Assembly (NCBI GenBank): GCA_965204245.1
Contig: CBDBED010000009.1
Coordinates: forward strand, 124,001-188,000
DNA length: 64,000 bases
Reading direction: 5' to 3'
Source: JAAXIE01 sp965204245
Lineage (GTDB): Bacteria > Chloroflexota > Dehalococcoidia > Lucifugimonadales > JAAXIE01
Shown one piece after another: positions 43,474-51,666 of the stretch. A model generated the notes under the pieces. It did no database searches, had not been told where the DNA came from, and saw only the letters and a list, made by a program, of their open reading frames with translations. Each line of letters starts with the position of its first letter. Within the stretch, counting starts at the first letter, position 1. A program made the translations under genes and the position numbers.

Positions 43474-43929
43474 CTAGACAGTTGGAGGACCCAAGCCGCC
43501 CTCGGGAACGGGGGCGGCTTCGTTTTCTCCGGGCCATGGGGGGATGGTGACGCAGAGGAAGCGGAGGGCTTCGCTGGCATCGGCGCTGAACTGGAAGCTC
43601 CACCCGGTGGGGATTACCAAGGCGTCGTCCGGGGCTACGGGTGATGGCGGGACGGACTTGGGGTCTGCATCGGGCGGGCAGCGCCATACTTGGCCGTGGC
43701 CTTCGAGGACGTACCAGACCTCTTCCACTTGGCGGTGACGCACGGGGCGTGAGACTTGGCCTGCGGGGAGGACTACTTCCACCATGCTGGCTTTCTGGGC
43801 ATTGTGGCGGTCGTCGAGGAGGAGGCGTATCTCGGAGCCATCGGGGGCGGTGGCGTCGGGCGTGGAGTTGCGACGGCCTAAAGGCGGGACAGATGGCAAG
43901 TTGGCAGCGGGGTAGTGTTGATCAGCCAT
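43474..43929 (-). CDS. Cupin domain protein
   Basis: The 151-residue protein has one cupin core: VVLPAGQVSRPVRHRQVEEV, where Arg-His-Arg replaces the first His pair, then WYVLEGHGQVWR and DDALVIPTGWSFQFSA. The metal site is poorly conserved, so a binding rather than an oxygenase role is possible. The ATG lies 2 bases after the upstream stop, so it is translationally coupled to the flavin monooxygenase-like gene. Confidence 0.85.
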   Translation of the reverse strand: MADQHYPAANLPSVPPLGRRNSTPDATAPDGSEIRLLLDDRHNAQKASMVEVVLPAGQVSRPVRHRQVEEVWYVLEGHGQVWRCPPDADPKSVPPSPVAPDDALVIPTGWSFQFSADASEALRFLCVTIPPWPGENEAAPVPEGGLGPPTV

Positions 43930-43931
43930 CT

Positions 43932-45113
43932 TTACAACACAAGCTCCGCGTTGGGTAGGCCGAGGACGAATTGCCCGTGATTCTCATAGCTTATGTCGCT
44001 GACCATGAGGTGCTGGGCGGCGGCGTTGATGTCGCGTAGGCAGCGTTGCAGGACGTGGCCTTCGAACAGGGCGTTAGCGCCGCCGTAGCGGAAGGCCATG
44101 GTGGCAACTTCGAGGGAGACCTCGGTGGCGTAGGTGGCGGTGCTGCGTATCCGGGCGTAGTCGCGGCCTGTGAGGCTGCCGTCGCGGACGAGGGTGTTCC
44201 AGGCGTCCTCGAAGACTTGGCAGGTGAGAGAGCGGGCTGCGCGAAGCTTGAGGTCGCACTGGCCTATGTCGCGCTGGAAGGCGCCGCGGGATATAAGGGA
44301 AGAGGCAACCGGGGCGAAGCCGCGGAGCTTGGACTGGGCGACTGCTACGATTTCCGCTAGGGCGTGACGGGCTGCGCCGAGGGCGATGGCGGCGTGTTCG
44401 TTGGAGACGTAGCCGACGAAGTGGAGGCGGTAGAGTAGGCCGCCGCGCTGGGGCCGGGCGTGGGCGCGGTCATAGGTGAACTCCTGGGGGACGAAGAGGT
44501 CGGACACCGAGAAGTCGTTGCTGCCGGTGCCCTTCAGTCCGGCGACGTGCCAGTTATCGTGGATGGTGACGTCGGAAGCGGGCATGATGAGGGAGATGAC
44601 TTGGGGGCCAGAGTTGGTTGCGGGTTCGACGCGGGCGGCGGCAGAGACCCATTGGGCGTGGCGGATGCCGCTGGCGAAGGACCAGCGTCCGGTGACGCGG
44701 TAGCCACCATCCACTGGAAGGGCTGTGCCGGTGGGCATGAACACGCCGGCAACCTTGGGAGGCTGGCCGTTGGCGTAGACCTTCTTCAGGGCGTCTTCCG
44801 GTAGGAAGGCTCCGGGGAAGGAGCAGGCACTGGCGCCGATCATGGTGCACCAGCCTGCGGAGGTGTCGATGGCGCTTATGGCTTCCAGGACCTCGAACTG
44901 GGTGACGAGGTCGGCCTCGGCGCCGCCGAGTACAGCGGGCAGTTTGAGCCAGAGGAGGCCGGAGTCGTAGAGGGCGTCGACGGTTGATTGGGGAAGTGTG
45001 CCAAGGGACTCGGCCTCATCAGCCCCGGCTGCGAGGACATCGCGCACTTCCTCGACGGCGTTGAGGAGGACGGCACGTTTTTGCTGGCGGTCTTCAGGGA
45101 ACTTGGGAGGCAT
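43932..45113 (-). CDS. Acyl-CoA-dehydrogenase-fold flavin monooxygenase-like protein
   Basis: The 393-residue protein has the acyl-CoA dehydrogenase fold, with VLGGAEADLVTQFEVLEAIS, AGWCTMIGAS, GRWSFASGIRHAQWV and a C-terminal domain with MAFRYGGANALFEGHVLQRC. This is the layout of the two-component flavin monooxygenase oxygenases (HsaA, DszC and HpaH-like), which use reduced flavin supplied by another protein. No CoA-binding signature is obvious. The ATG has AGGAG 8 bases upstream; the HpaI aldolase gene lies 12 bases before it. Confidence 0.88.
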   Translation of the reverse strand: MPPKFPEDRQQKRAVLLNAVEEVRDVLAAGADEAESLGTLPQSTVDALYDSGLLWLKLPAVLGGAEADLVTQFEVLEAISAIDTSAGWCTMIGASACSFPGAFLPEDALKKVYANGQPPKVAGVFMPTGTALPVDGGYRVTGRWSFASGIRHAQWVSAAARVEPATNSGPQVISLIMPASDVTIHDNWHVAGLKGTGSNDFSVSDLFVPQEFTYDRAHARPQRGGLLYRLHFVGYVSNEHAAIALGAARHALAEIVAVAQSKLRGFAPVASSLISRGAFQRDIGQCDLKLRAARSLTCQVFEDAWNTLVRDGSLTGRDYARIRSTATYATEVSLEVATMAFRYGGANALFEGHVLQRCLRDINAAAQHLMVSDISYENHGQFVLGLPNAELVL

Positions 45114-45124
45114 GACGAATGCTC

Positions 45125-45910
45125 CTAGCCGGGGAGCCGACCGGCGGCTTGATGCCATGGGGTGAGGTAGGCCTTGGCGCCGAGGACGAAGAGGTCGCGG
45201 GCTGAGATGGTGACGAGGCTGACGCCCAAACGCCGGTAGTGGGCGATCTGGTCGTGCATGTTGGTGTCGATCCAGGCGTACATGCTGGCCCAGTGGCCGG
45301 ACTGGACGGTGCGAGTGATGATGTCGTCCACCACTTCCCAGACTTTGGATCTGTCGGGCATGCCCATGGACTGCCAGAGGTCCTTGGGGCCGACTTGGAG
45401 GGCGTCGATGTGGGGGACGGCGAGGATGGCGGGCAGATTTTCGACTCCCTCAAGCTCCTCGACTTGAAGGATTACGAGGGTCTCGCGGTTGGAGATGTCG
45501 GCGTACTGCTCCTCGGTGTAGCCGATGCCGTAGTGACCGGAGCGGGAGACGGCGTAGAAGGTGCGGTTTCCCTGAGGGTGGAAGCGGCAGGCGTCGACGA
45601 CGCGCTGGGCCTGCTCGACGGTGTTTATCTGGGGGACGTGGATGCCTTGGGCACCGGCGTCGAGGAGGCGGAGGATGAGGTCGGGGTCGTTGGGGACGCG
45701 CATGATGGGGGTGATGTCGTAGTTCTCGGCGGCGCGGATGGAGTGGAGGATGGCGCGCTCGTCGAAGATTTCGTGTTCGAGGTCGCAGGTGACGTAGTCG
45801 AAGCCCAATGCGCCGAGGAGTTCGACGGTGTCGGGGGAGTCGAAGCCGACACCTGCGCCGAAGACCATCTGGTTGTTTTGCAGCTTGGCCTTGGTCTTGT
45901 TAGTGCGCAT
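45125..45910 (-). CDS. HpcH/HpaI family class II aldolase (1)
   Basis: The 261-residue TIM-barrel aldolase has GFDYVTCDLEHEIFD, MRVPNDP, GAQGIHVPQINTVEQAQ, ILQVEELEGVENL and LQVGPKDLWQSMG. In HpaI the metal is bound by Glu and Asp (here in VEELEG and in GPKD), and a conserved Arg binds pyruvate. The product is probably pyruvate plus an aldehyde. It is first in a three-gene minus-strand unit with the flavin monooxygenase-like protein and the cupin. Confidence 0.88.
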   Translation of the reverse strand: MRTNKTKAKLQNNQMVFGAGVGFDSPDTVELLGALGFDYVTCDLEHEIFDERAILHSIRAAENYDITPIMRVPNDPDLILRLLDAGAQGIHVPQINTVEQAQRVVDACRFHPQGNRTFYAVSRSGHYGIGYTEEQYADISNRETLVILQVEELEGVENLPAILAVPHIDALQVGPKDLWQSMGMPDRSKVWEVVDDIITRTVQSGHWASMYAWIDTNMHDQIAHYRRLGVSLVTISARDLFVLGAKAYLTPWHQAAGRLPG

Positions 45911-46004
45911 TGAGTTGTTTCATCTAAAGTCTGGGGCAATCTAGAGCGTGGGGCACCAAAGTCTGGGGCAGCTAGTCGGGGCATAGAGTAGGGCAGGTGC
46001 CATT

Positions 46005-46409
46005 CTAAACTGCGCACAGCGACAGGTCACTCCCTGCCAGCCAAGGGTCCGGGTCATCGGGAGGGACGTCATCGGGGTCGCGGTCGGAGTAGAGCAGGTC
46101 GTCCATGATGCCGGTGGAGGCTGCGCGGGGGAAGAGGGCGGTGATGATGCCCCGTGGGGTGGGATGGGGCTGGGGATGGGAGCCCTGGATGTATTTGTCG
46201 AGGGCGGTAAAGGTGGCGCAGCGAAAGCCGGCGTCGGCGAGACGGCGGATGAAGGGATGGGACTGGGGGACGGGTTGGCGGTTGGCAGTGGCGAATCGCC
46301 ACTGATTGCAGAACTGGTCGGCATAGGGGCGGACGCGCATGACGGCGAGGGCGAGGCCGTATTTGCGCTGGAGGCTACGGACGCGGTTGCGAATCTGGGA
46401 GAGTGTCAT
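46005..46409 (-). CDS. Hypothetical protein downstream of the HTH gene
   Basis: The 134-residue protein starts MTLSQIRNRVRSLQRKYGLA, with a basic first helix and many Arg and Pro residues; it continues RPYADQFCNQWRFATANRQP and ends with an acidic tail. AAGGAG lies 10 bases upstream. It is in the same direction as the HTH gene at 46475-47056, 65 bases away, so the two may be one transcript. I recognise no family. Confidence 0.55.
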   Translation of the reverse strand: MTLSQIRNRVRSLQRKYGLALAVMRVRPYADQFCNQWRFATANRQPVPQSHPFIRRLADAGFRCATFTALDKYIQGSHPQPHPTPRGIITALFPRAASTGIMDDLLYSDRDPDDVPPDDPDPWLAGSDLSLCAV

Positions 46410-46474
46410 CAGGTTTCTGCTCCTTGTTGTGTTTTTGGCGGGGTTAGACCCCTTTGACTAGTTGGGGCACCGCT

Positions 46475-47056
46475 TCAGCTGGGGATACGGGGACTGTTGG
46501 TGGCGTGGATGGCTTCTTCGAGTTTTTCGAGGCTGGACTTGAGGGCTTGGACCTCGGAGAGTTGCAGGGCGAAGGACATGGCGTAGCGGGCAGCTCGCAG
46601 GCGGAGGGTGATGTCAGAGCTGTCCATGGCGTCGGCAAGGACGGAAATGCACCGTGGCAGGAGGGCTTGGGCCTGCAGTCGGGCGAGGCGAGCGGACTCT
46701 TGGTGGTAGTTATCGAGTTGCTGACGGAAGGCGGGATTGTGGAGCCAGCGGCGGAGGGTGGACTCGCTCACGCCGGAATCGCGGGCGGCTTGGGTGAGGG
46801 TGGGGGCAAGGGCGATGGCAGGCAAAGCGGTCTTTTGCCGGAAGGTGAGGGCGGACATTTCAAAATCCCCGTCATTTCCGGTCATTTCCGCTTGCTCCAG
46901 GTCGGCAGGGATGTGGTGCGGGTTGCCAGCCTGAGGGAAGGAGACCAACTCGCGGATAGCAGGCCCGGGGGTGAAGGACAGGGGGTTGTCGGCCACTGGA
47001 GGTTGTTGGACGGAAAGGGAGTTGGGGGCTTGGGGCTCGTCTGGACGGGTATTCAT
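46475..47056 (-). CDS. Helix-turn-helix protein resembling phage terminase small subunits
   Basis: The 193-residue protein has a disordered N-terminus, then LTFRQKTALPAIALAPTLTQ followed by AARDSGVSESTLRRWLHNPA and FRQQLDNYHQE. This is the psq/phBC6A51-type homeodomain-like HTH used by phage terminase small subunits and related regulators. A coiled-coil tail follows (SEVQALKSSLEKLEEAIH). No terminase large subunit or other phage gene lies nearby. GGGAGG sits 8 bases before the ATG. A strong promoter-operator arrangement lies about 130 bases upstream. Confidence 0.75.
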   Translation of the reverse strand: MNTRPDEPQAPNSLSVQQPPVADNPLSFTPGPAIRELVSFPQAGNPHHIPADLEQAEMTGNDGDFEMSALTFRQKTALPAIALAPTLTQAARDSGVSESTLRRWLHNPAFRQQLDNYHQESARLARLQAQALLPRCISVLADAMDSSDITLRLRAARYAMSFALQLSEVQALKSSLEKLEEAIHATNSPRIPS

Positions 47057-47182
47057 GGATGGTGCCTCCCGATAATTAAATTTTCTTCTCTGTTGGCGCA
47101 TCCCGCTTGGTTCTTCCGGCAGGGGGCAAGAAAGAGGCACAGGGATGACTTAGGGGTCAGTGCCCTACGCGCCGTGCAATTG

Positions 47183-47212
47183 ATGCTAGAACGCATGTGC
47201 GTTGGGTGTCAA
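47183..47212 (-). promoter_or_regulatory. Promoter with perfect 14-bp palindrome in the spacer
   Basis: On the minus strand TTGACA (47212-47207) and TAGCAT (47188-47183) are 18 bases apart. AACGCACATGCGTT (47203-47190), an exact dyad, fills the spacer. A dimer bound there would block RNA polymerase. The transcript would enter the HTH gene after a leader of about 120 bases. Confidence 0.6.
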
Positions 47213-47341
47213 TGGGGGAAATGTCATGGGGTGGGGTGCGGTCCTTCGACTTCGGCAGCGGGACGAACGGGGTGGGGAGAGGGGTGATTGGAGGCATGGT
47301 TTTTTGGATTGCGGCAAAGCCGCAATGAGGGGGGAGGCTGA

Positions 47342-47874
47342 GTGCTTGCGCGGGCGCGACTTGGGGGGATGGTCTGGGTTACGTGGGTTCCCGCCTTCGC
47401 GGGAACGACGGTGGGGGGGAGTGCTTGCGTGGGCGCGACTTGGGGGATGGTCTGGGTCACGTGGGTTCCCGCCTGCGCGGGAACGACGGTGGGGGGAGTG
47501 CTTGCGCGGACGACGGTGGGGGGTACGTGGGTTACCGCCTGCGCGGGAACGACGGTGGGGGGAGTGCTTGCGCGGACGACGGTGGGGGTTACGTGGGTTA
47601 CCGCCTGCGCGGGAACGACGGTGGGGGGAGTGCTTGCGCGGACGCGACTTGGGGGGGTGCGTGGGTTACCGCCTTCGCGGGAACGACAGTGCGGGGGACT
47701 GCTTGCGTGGGCGCGACTTGGGGGGGTGCGTGGGTTCCCGCCTCCGCGGGAATGACGGTGGGGGGAGTGCCTGCTCGAACGACGGTGGGGGGAGTGCTTG
47801 CGGGGGCGCGACTTGCGGGGGGGGGGGATAGTTCGGGTTACGTGGGTTCCCGTCTGCGCGGGAATGACGGTGGG
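47342..47874. repeat. Second hairpin repeat array (seven copies, irregular spacing)
   Basis: Seven copies of (T/G)GGGTT(C/A)CCG, a 4-base loop, and CGCGGGAA occur, each followed by GA(A/C/T)GACGGTG. Units are about 66 to 110 bases and share GAGTGCTTGCG and GGCGCGACTTG spacer text. They are the C/G-rich relatives of the array at 12136-12740. Long frames through the array are repeat artefacts. There is no gene from 47213 to 47943. Confidence 0.8.
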
Positions 47875-47943
47875 CTTTTTGTTGTTTCGCTGCGGGCTTG
47901 TGGGTGCTACACTGCGGCCCATTCCATTGTGGGGAGTAGTGAG

Positions 47944-48726
47944 ATGAACGGGGCGGAGTTGAAGGCGACGCTAAAGGCTGGGGGGAGGGTGTTCGGGACG
48001 ATGCTGAACGTGACCCGCAGCCCAAGGTGGGTATCCACCTTCGATGCGGTGGGCTTGGACTATGTGGTGGTGGACACGGAGCATGCGCCGCTGGGCCGGG
48101 ATGACATGGGGGACCTGCTGCATGCTTTCACCAATTCGGGGGTGGTGCCGATTGTGCGGATTCCCATACCGGACTCGCATTATGTGACGATGGCGATGGA
48201 TGCCGGAGCGCAGGGTGTGCTGGCGCCGTATTGCGAGACGGTGGAGCAGGCGGTGGAAGTGGTGGCGGCGGCCAAGTGGCGGCCCCTGAAGGGGGATGCG
48301 GTGATGCGGGTGATGGAGTCGGGGGAGCACGTGAGCGACTCGACGCGGGCGTATTTGGAGGAGAGGAACAGGGACAGCGTCGCGGTAATAGGGATTGAGA
48401 GCAAGGCGGCGGTGGACAATCTGGAGAATATCCTGAAGGTGCCGGACATCGACGGCATCTTCATCGGCCCGAACGACATGAGCATCAGTCTTGGGGTGCC
48501 GGACCAGTATGAGACGGATGTGTACCGGAACACGGTCAAGTACGTGATTGACACTGCGGAGGCGCATGGGGTGGCGACCTTGGTGCACCACCAGACGCCG
48601 GACCTGAGTACGTATTTCATGAGCCAGGGGGCGCGGTTCATACTGCATGGGTCGGAGAGGCGGGCGATGATACAGGGGTTTCAGGCGGAGTTCGGGTTGT
48701 TGAGGGAGCACCACAAGAGTTTGTAG
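47944..48726 (+). CDS. HpcH/HpaI family class II aldolase (2)
   Basis: The 260-residue TIM-barrel enzyme has GLDYVVVDTEHAPLGRDD, VRIPIPDSHYV, GAQGVLAPYCETVEQAV, IGIESKAAVDNLENIL and IFIGPNDMSISLG. It keeps the canonical metal Glu and Asp positions (in GIESKAA and GPNDMS). It probably cleaves or forms a C-C bond with pyruvate or oxaloacetate. The ATG at 47944 has GGGGAG upstream. The frame extends much further up, but that part is the repeat array. Confidence 0.9.
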   Translation: MNGAELKATLKAGGRVFGTMLNVTRSPRWVSTFDAVGLDYVVVDTEHAPLGRDDMGDLLHAFTNSGVVPIVRIPIPDSHYVTMAMDAGAQGVLAPYCETVEQAVEVVAAAKWRPLKGDAVMRVMESGEHVSDSTRAYLEERNRDSVAVIGIESKAAVDNLENILKVPDIDGIFIGPNDMSISLGVPDQYETDVYRNTVKYVIDTAEAHGVATLVHHQTPDLSTYFMSQGARFILHGSERRAMIQGFQAEFGLLREHHKSL

Positions 48727-48763
48727 GGAGGTTGTAGGACATGGGGGAAGGCCCTTCGACTCC

Positions 48764-48823
48764 GTGGTGCAGTCAACACAACCTCCGCGCTCAGTCGCTT
48801 GGAGGCTGTGTTGACTGCACCAC
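48764..48823. repeat. 23-bp inverted repeat
   Basis: GTGGTGCAGTCAACACAACC plus TCC (48764-48786) pairs with the complementary arm 48801-48823 with one G-U-type mismatch and a 14-base loop. It lies 37 bases after the aldolase stop. It may serve as a terminator or be the relic of a small mobile element. Confidence 0.65.
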
Positions 48824-48846
48824 TACGCTCAGGGCGAACGGGGAGG

Positions 48847-49005
48847 AGAGATTTCCTGAATGACCATCCGCGGCTAATTCCGGGCGGGGATTTCCTGAAT
48901 GACGATCCGAGGCTAATTACGGGACGGGGATTTTCTGGACGACCACAGGCGGCTAATTACGGGACGGGGATTTTCTGGACGACCACAGGCGGCTAATTAC
49001 GGGAG
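48847..49005. repeat. Four 40-bp tandem repeats upstream of the GMC oxidoreductase gene
   Basis: Units at 48847-48885 (39 bp), 48886-48925, 48926-48965 and 48966-49005 share GGGGATTT..., then CGGCTAATTACGGGA. Units 3 and 4 are nearly identical. The last unit provides the GGGAGGGG before the ATG at 49011. Confidence 0.8.
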
Positions 49006-49010
49006 GGGCG

Positions 49011-50573
49011 ATGAAATACGATTTAATTATCGTCGGGGGAGGATCGGCGGGGTGTGTGCTGGCGCACAGGCTGGCACAGGACCCGGACAGGTCGGTGCTG
49101 CTGCTGGAGGCGGGGCCTGATTATCCTGAGTTTGAGCATTTGCCCGACGATCTGAAGGACGGGAACAATTTGTTCAAGGCGTCCTATCACGGGCCGCATA
49201 CCTGGAACTATACAGCGACGGCGACTCCGCAGCAGGAGCCGTTCCCCCTGCCGCGGGGGAAGGCGATGGGCGGGTCGAGTTCGGTGAACGGGCAGGTGAT
49301 GTTCCGCGGCATCCCGCAGGACTTCGATGGCTGGGCGGCCATGGGCAACGACGAGTGGGCGTTCACGGAATGCCTGCCATATTTCCGGAAGCTGGAGACG
49401 GACGAGGACTTCCAGGACGATTTCCATGGGACGGACGGGCCGATACCGATAAGGCGTTGCAAGCAGGAAGAGCTTATGCCCATAGCGGCGGCGTTCGTGG
49501 AGGCCAGCTTGGGGCTGGGGTTCCGCCATGACCCGGACTGCAACCACCCGGAGTCCACTGGGGTGGGCATGCGGGCGCTGAACAACCAGCGGGGGATACG
49601 GGTGAATGCGGCCATTGCGTATTTGGACCAGTCGCGGCACAGGTTGAACCTGACGGTGAGGGGGAACGTCACCGTGAGGCGGGTGCTGTTCGACGGGACG
49701 CGGGCATGCGGTCTGGAGGCGGAAAGCGGTGGAGAGTCGTTCACCGTGGAGGCCGGTGAGGTGGTGCTGTGCGGGGGAGCGATTGGGTCGCCGCAGGTGC
49801 TGATGCTATCGGGCGTGGGGCCAGCGGAGCATTTGCGGTCGGTGGGGATTGGGGTGGTGCATGACCTGCCGGGGGTGGGGGAGAATCTGCGGGACCACCC
49901 CAACACCATGATTTCATACCGCCCGAAGCAGCCTTACCCTGAGGAGGCGCATGTGCCTTCGATACAGGTGGGGCTGCGGTATACGACTGAAGGTTCGTCG
50001 ACGCCGAATGACATGCAACTCAGCCCTATCCATATCAGCTCAGGTTCGGTGCCGGCGACGGTGCGGGCACGGGGGCCGGGGCCGGTTATGGGGTTTGGGG
50101 TGAGCTTGCAGAATGCGGTGACGGCGGGTGTGTTGAGGCTGGCGTCGAGTGATCCGCATGTGCAACCGATACTGGACTACCGGTATCTTACGGATGCCGG
50201 GGATCGGGCGCGGATGCGGCAGGCGCTGCGGCAGTGCATACAAATCACGGAGCAGCCGGTGCTGAGGGGGCTGCTGGAGGAGCGTCTGAATCCTACGGAT
50301 GCCGACTTGGAGTCGGATGATTCGCTGGATGCTTGGCTGCTGGCCAATGTGCAGACGCAGCACCATTCGTCGGGGACGTGCAAAATGGGGCCGGGGTCGG
50401 ACTCGATGGCGGTGGTGGACCAGCGGTGCCGGGTGCATGGTCTGCAGGGGATACGGGTGGTGGACGCATCGGTGATGCCGGATGTGGTGCGGGCCAACAC
50501 GCATGCGACCACGCTGATGATTGCGGAGAAGGTGGCGGACTGGATGCGAGACGAGTGGAAGGCACGGGGCTAG
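49011..50573 (+). CDS. GMC family FAD-dependent alcohol/choline-type oxidoreductase
   Basis: The 520-residue enzyme has the FAD fold IIVGGGSAGCVLAHRLA, GMC signature 1 GKAMGGSSSVNGQVMFRG, signature 2 GAIGSPQVLMLSGVGP, and the active-site region HHSSGTCKMG with the C-terminal VVDASVMPDVVRANTHATTL. It oxidises an alcohol to an aldehyde; the substrate is unknown. It leads a plus-strand run continuing with two luciferase-like genes (4 bases and an overlap apart). The GGGAGGGG before the ATG is the end of the tandem repeat. Confidence 0.92.
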   Translation: MKYDLIIVGGGSAGCVLAHRLAQDPDRSVLLLEAGPDYPEFEHLPDDLKDGNNLFKASYHGPHTWNYTATATPQQEPFPLPRGKAMGGSSSVNGQVMFRGIPQDFDGWAAMGNDEWAFTECLPYFRKLETDEDFQDDFHGTDGPIPIRRCKQEELMPIAAAFVEASLGLGFRHDPDCNHPESTGVGMRALNNQRGIRVNAAIAYLDQSRHRLNLTVRGNVTVRRVLFDGTRACGLEAESGGESFTVEAGEVVLCGGAIGSPQVLMLSGVGPAEHLRSVGIGVVHDLPGVGENLRDHPNTMISYRPKQPYPEEAHVPSIQVGLRYTTEGSSTPNDMQLSPIHISSGSVPATVRARGPGPVMGFGVSLQNAVTAGVLRLASSDPHVQPILDYRYLTDAGDRARMRQALRQCIQITEQPVLRGLLEERLNPTDADLESDDSLDAWLLANVQTQHHSSGTCKMGPGSDSMAVVDQRCRVHGLQGIRVVDASVMPDVVRANTHATTLMIAEKVADWMRDEWKARG

Positions 50574-50577
50574 CGAC

Positions 50578-51666
50578 ATGAAATTCGCGCATTTCTGCCA
50601 GGTGTTCCCGCGGAAGGGGGAGACGACTGCCGAGCGGTATGAGCAACTGTGGCGGGAGTTGCAGCTGTGCGATGAGGTGGGGTTCGACTACGGGTTTACG
50701 TCGGTGCACCATTTCGAGAGGTTGCGGCCTCAGGCGGCTGCTTATTGCGCGGGAGGGGCGGCGCGCACCAAGCGGATACGGCTGGGGCCGATGGGGTATA
50801 CCACGGCACTGTATGACCCGATGCGCATCGTGGAGGAGGCCATTGTCCTGGATAACATGATGCATGGGCGCTTGGAAATCGGGCTGACGGCTGGGGTCAC
50901 GTTTGATGAGTTCCGGGTGTATGGGGCGGACTGGGAACGGCGGGCGGACTATGCGATGGAGACGATGCAACTGCTGAGGAAGGCGTTTCTGAGTCCCAAG
51001 CCGTTTGATTTCGAGGGGCCGTTCCATAGCTATGAGCGGGTACACATGGCTGCGGAGCCGGTGCAGACGCCGCATCCTCCTATCTGGCTGATGTCGATTG
51101 ACCGGGAGCGTTTGCCAGTGCTGGCGGCTGAGGGTGTGCATACGGGTTATCTGTTTGACCGCCCGCGGAAGGACTGCGCGGAGCGGTTGACGGGCTATCT
51201 TGAGGACTGGAAGGGCGCGGGGCACAGCTACTCGCCCAACATCATCTATCTGGCTTTCGTGTATGTGGATGAGACGGACGAGAAGGCCATCGCCAAGGCG
51301 ACAACGCACATGGTGCACAGCATGTATGCGATCTATGACTGGGAAGAGGAGCACCGGTACGAACTGGCGGAGAGGTTCAGGAGCCGTGGCGAGGTGGAGC
51401 GGGCGGAGACACGTGTGAATTTGCAGAACATGGAATATCTGATGGCCAAGGACTTGGTGTTCGTGGGGTCGCCGGATACGGTGGCGCAGAAGATCAGGGA
51501 TGCAGCGTCGGAGGGGCTGTTCAATGTGATTGGGGCAGAACTGAACATCGGGGCGTTGCCGGAAGAGGACTTGATGCGGTCTATCAGGTTGTTTGGAGAA
51601 GAGGTGATTCCTGCGCTGAAGGGGTTCGACCCGGCGCGGGAGTGGATGGAAGGGCCGGAAGCATGA
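50578..51666 (+). CDS. Luciferase-like (LLM) flavin/F420 oxidoreductase (1)
   Basis: The 362-residue TIM-barrel protein has WRELQLCDEVGFDYGFTSVH, KRIRLGPMGYTTALYDPMRI, LEIGLTAGVTFDEFRVYGA and LVFVGSPDTVAQKI, the usual LLM segments. These enzymes use reduced FMN or F420 to oxidise or cleave small organic compounds, including sulfonates. GMC stop and this ATG are 4 bases apart; its stop overlaps the next start (ATGA). Confidence 0.9.
   Translation: MKFAHFCQVFPRKGETTAERYEQLWRELQLCDEVGFDYGFTSVHHFERLRPQAAAYCAGGAARTKRIRLGPMGYTTALYDPMRIVEEAIVLDNMMHGRLEIGLTAGVTFDEFRVYGADWERRADYAMETMQLLRKAFLSPKPFDFEGPFHSYERVHMAAEPVQTPHPPIWLMSIDRERLPVLAAEGVHTGYLFDRPRKDCAERLTGYLEDWKGAGHSYSPNIIYLAFVYVDETDEKAIAKATTHMVHSMYAIYDWEEEHRYELAERFRSRGEVERAETRVNLQNMEYLMAKDLVFVGSPDTVAQKIRDAASEGLFNVIGAELNIGALPEEDLMRSIRLFGEEVIPALKGFDPAREWMEGPEA

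Noticed and set aside
47342..47874. CRISPR array
   Set aside because: Irregular spacing, spacer sequence shared between units, no cas genes.
47202..47943. Frames through the second repeat array, including an N-terminal extension of the aldolase
   Set aside because: The peptide is the repeat read in frame. The aldolase start at 47944 has a ribosome binding site and matches the family N-terminus.
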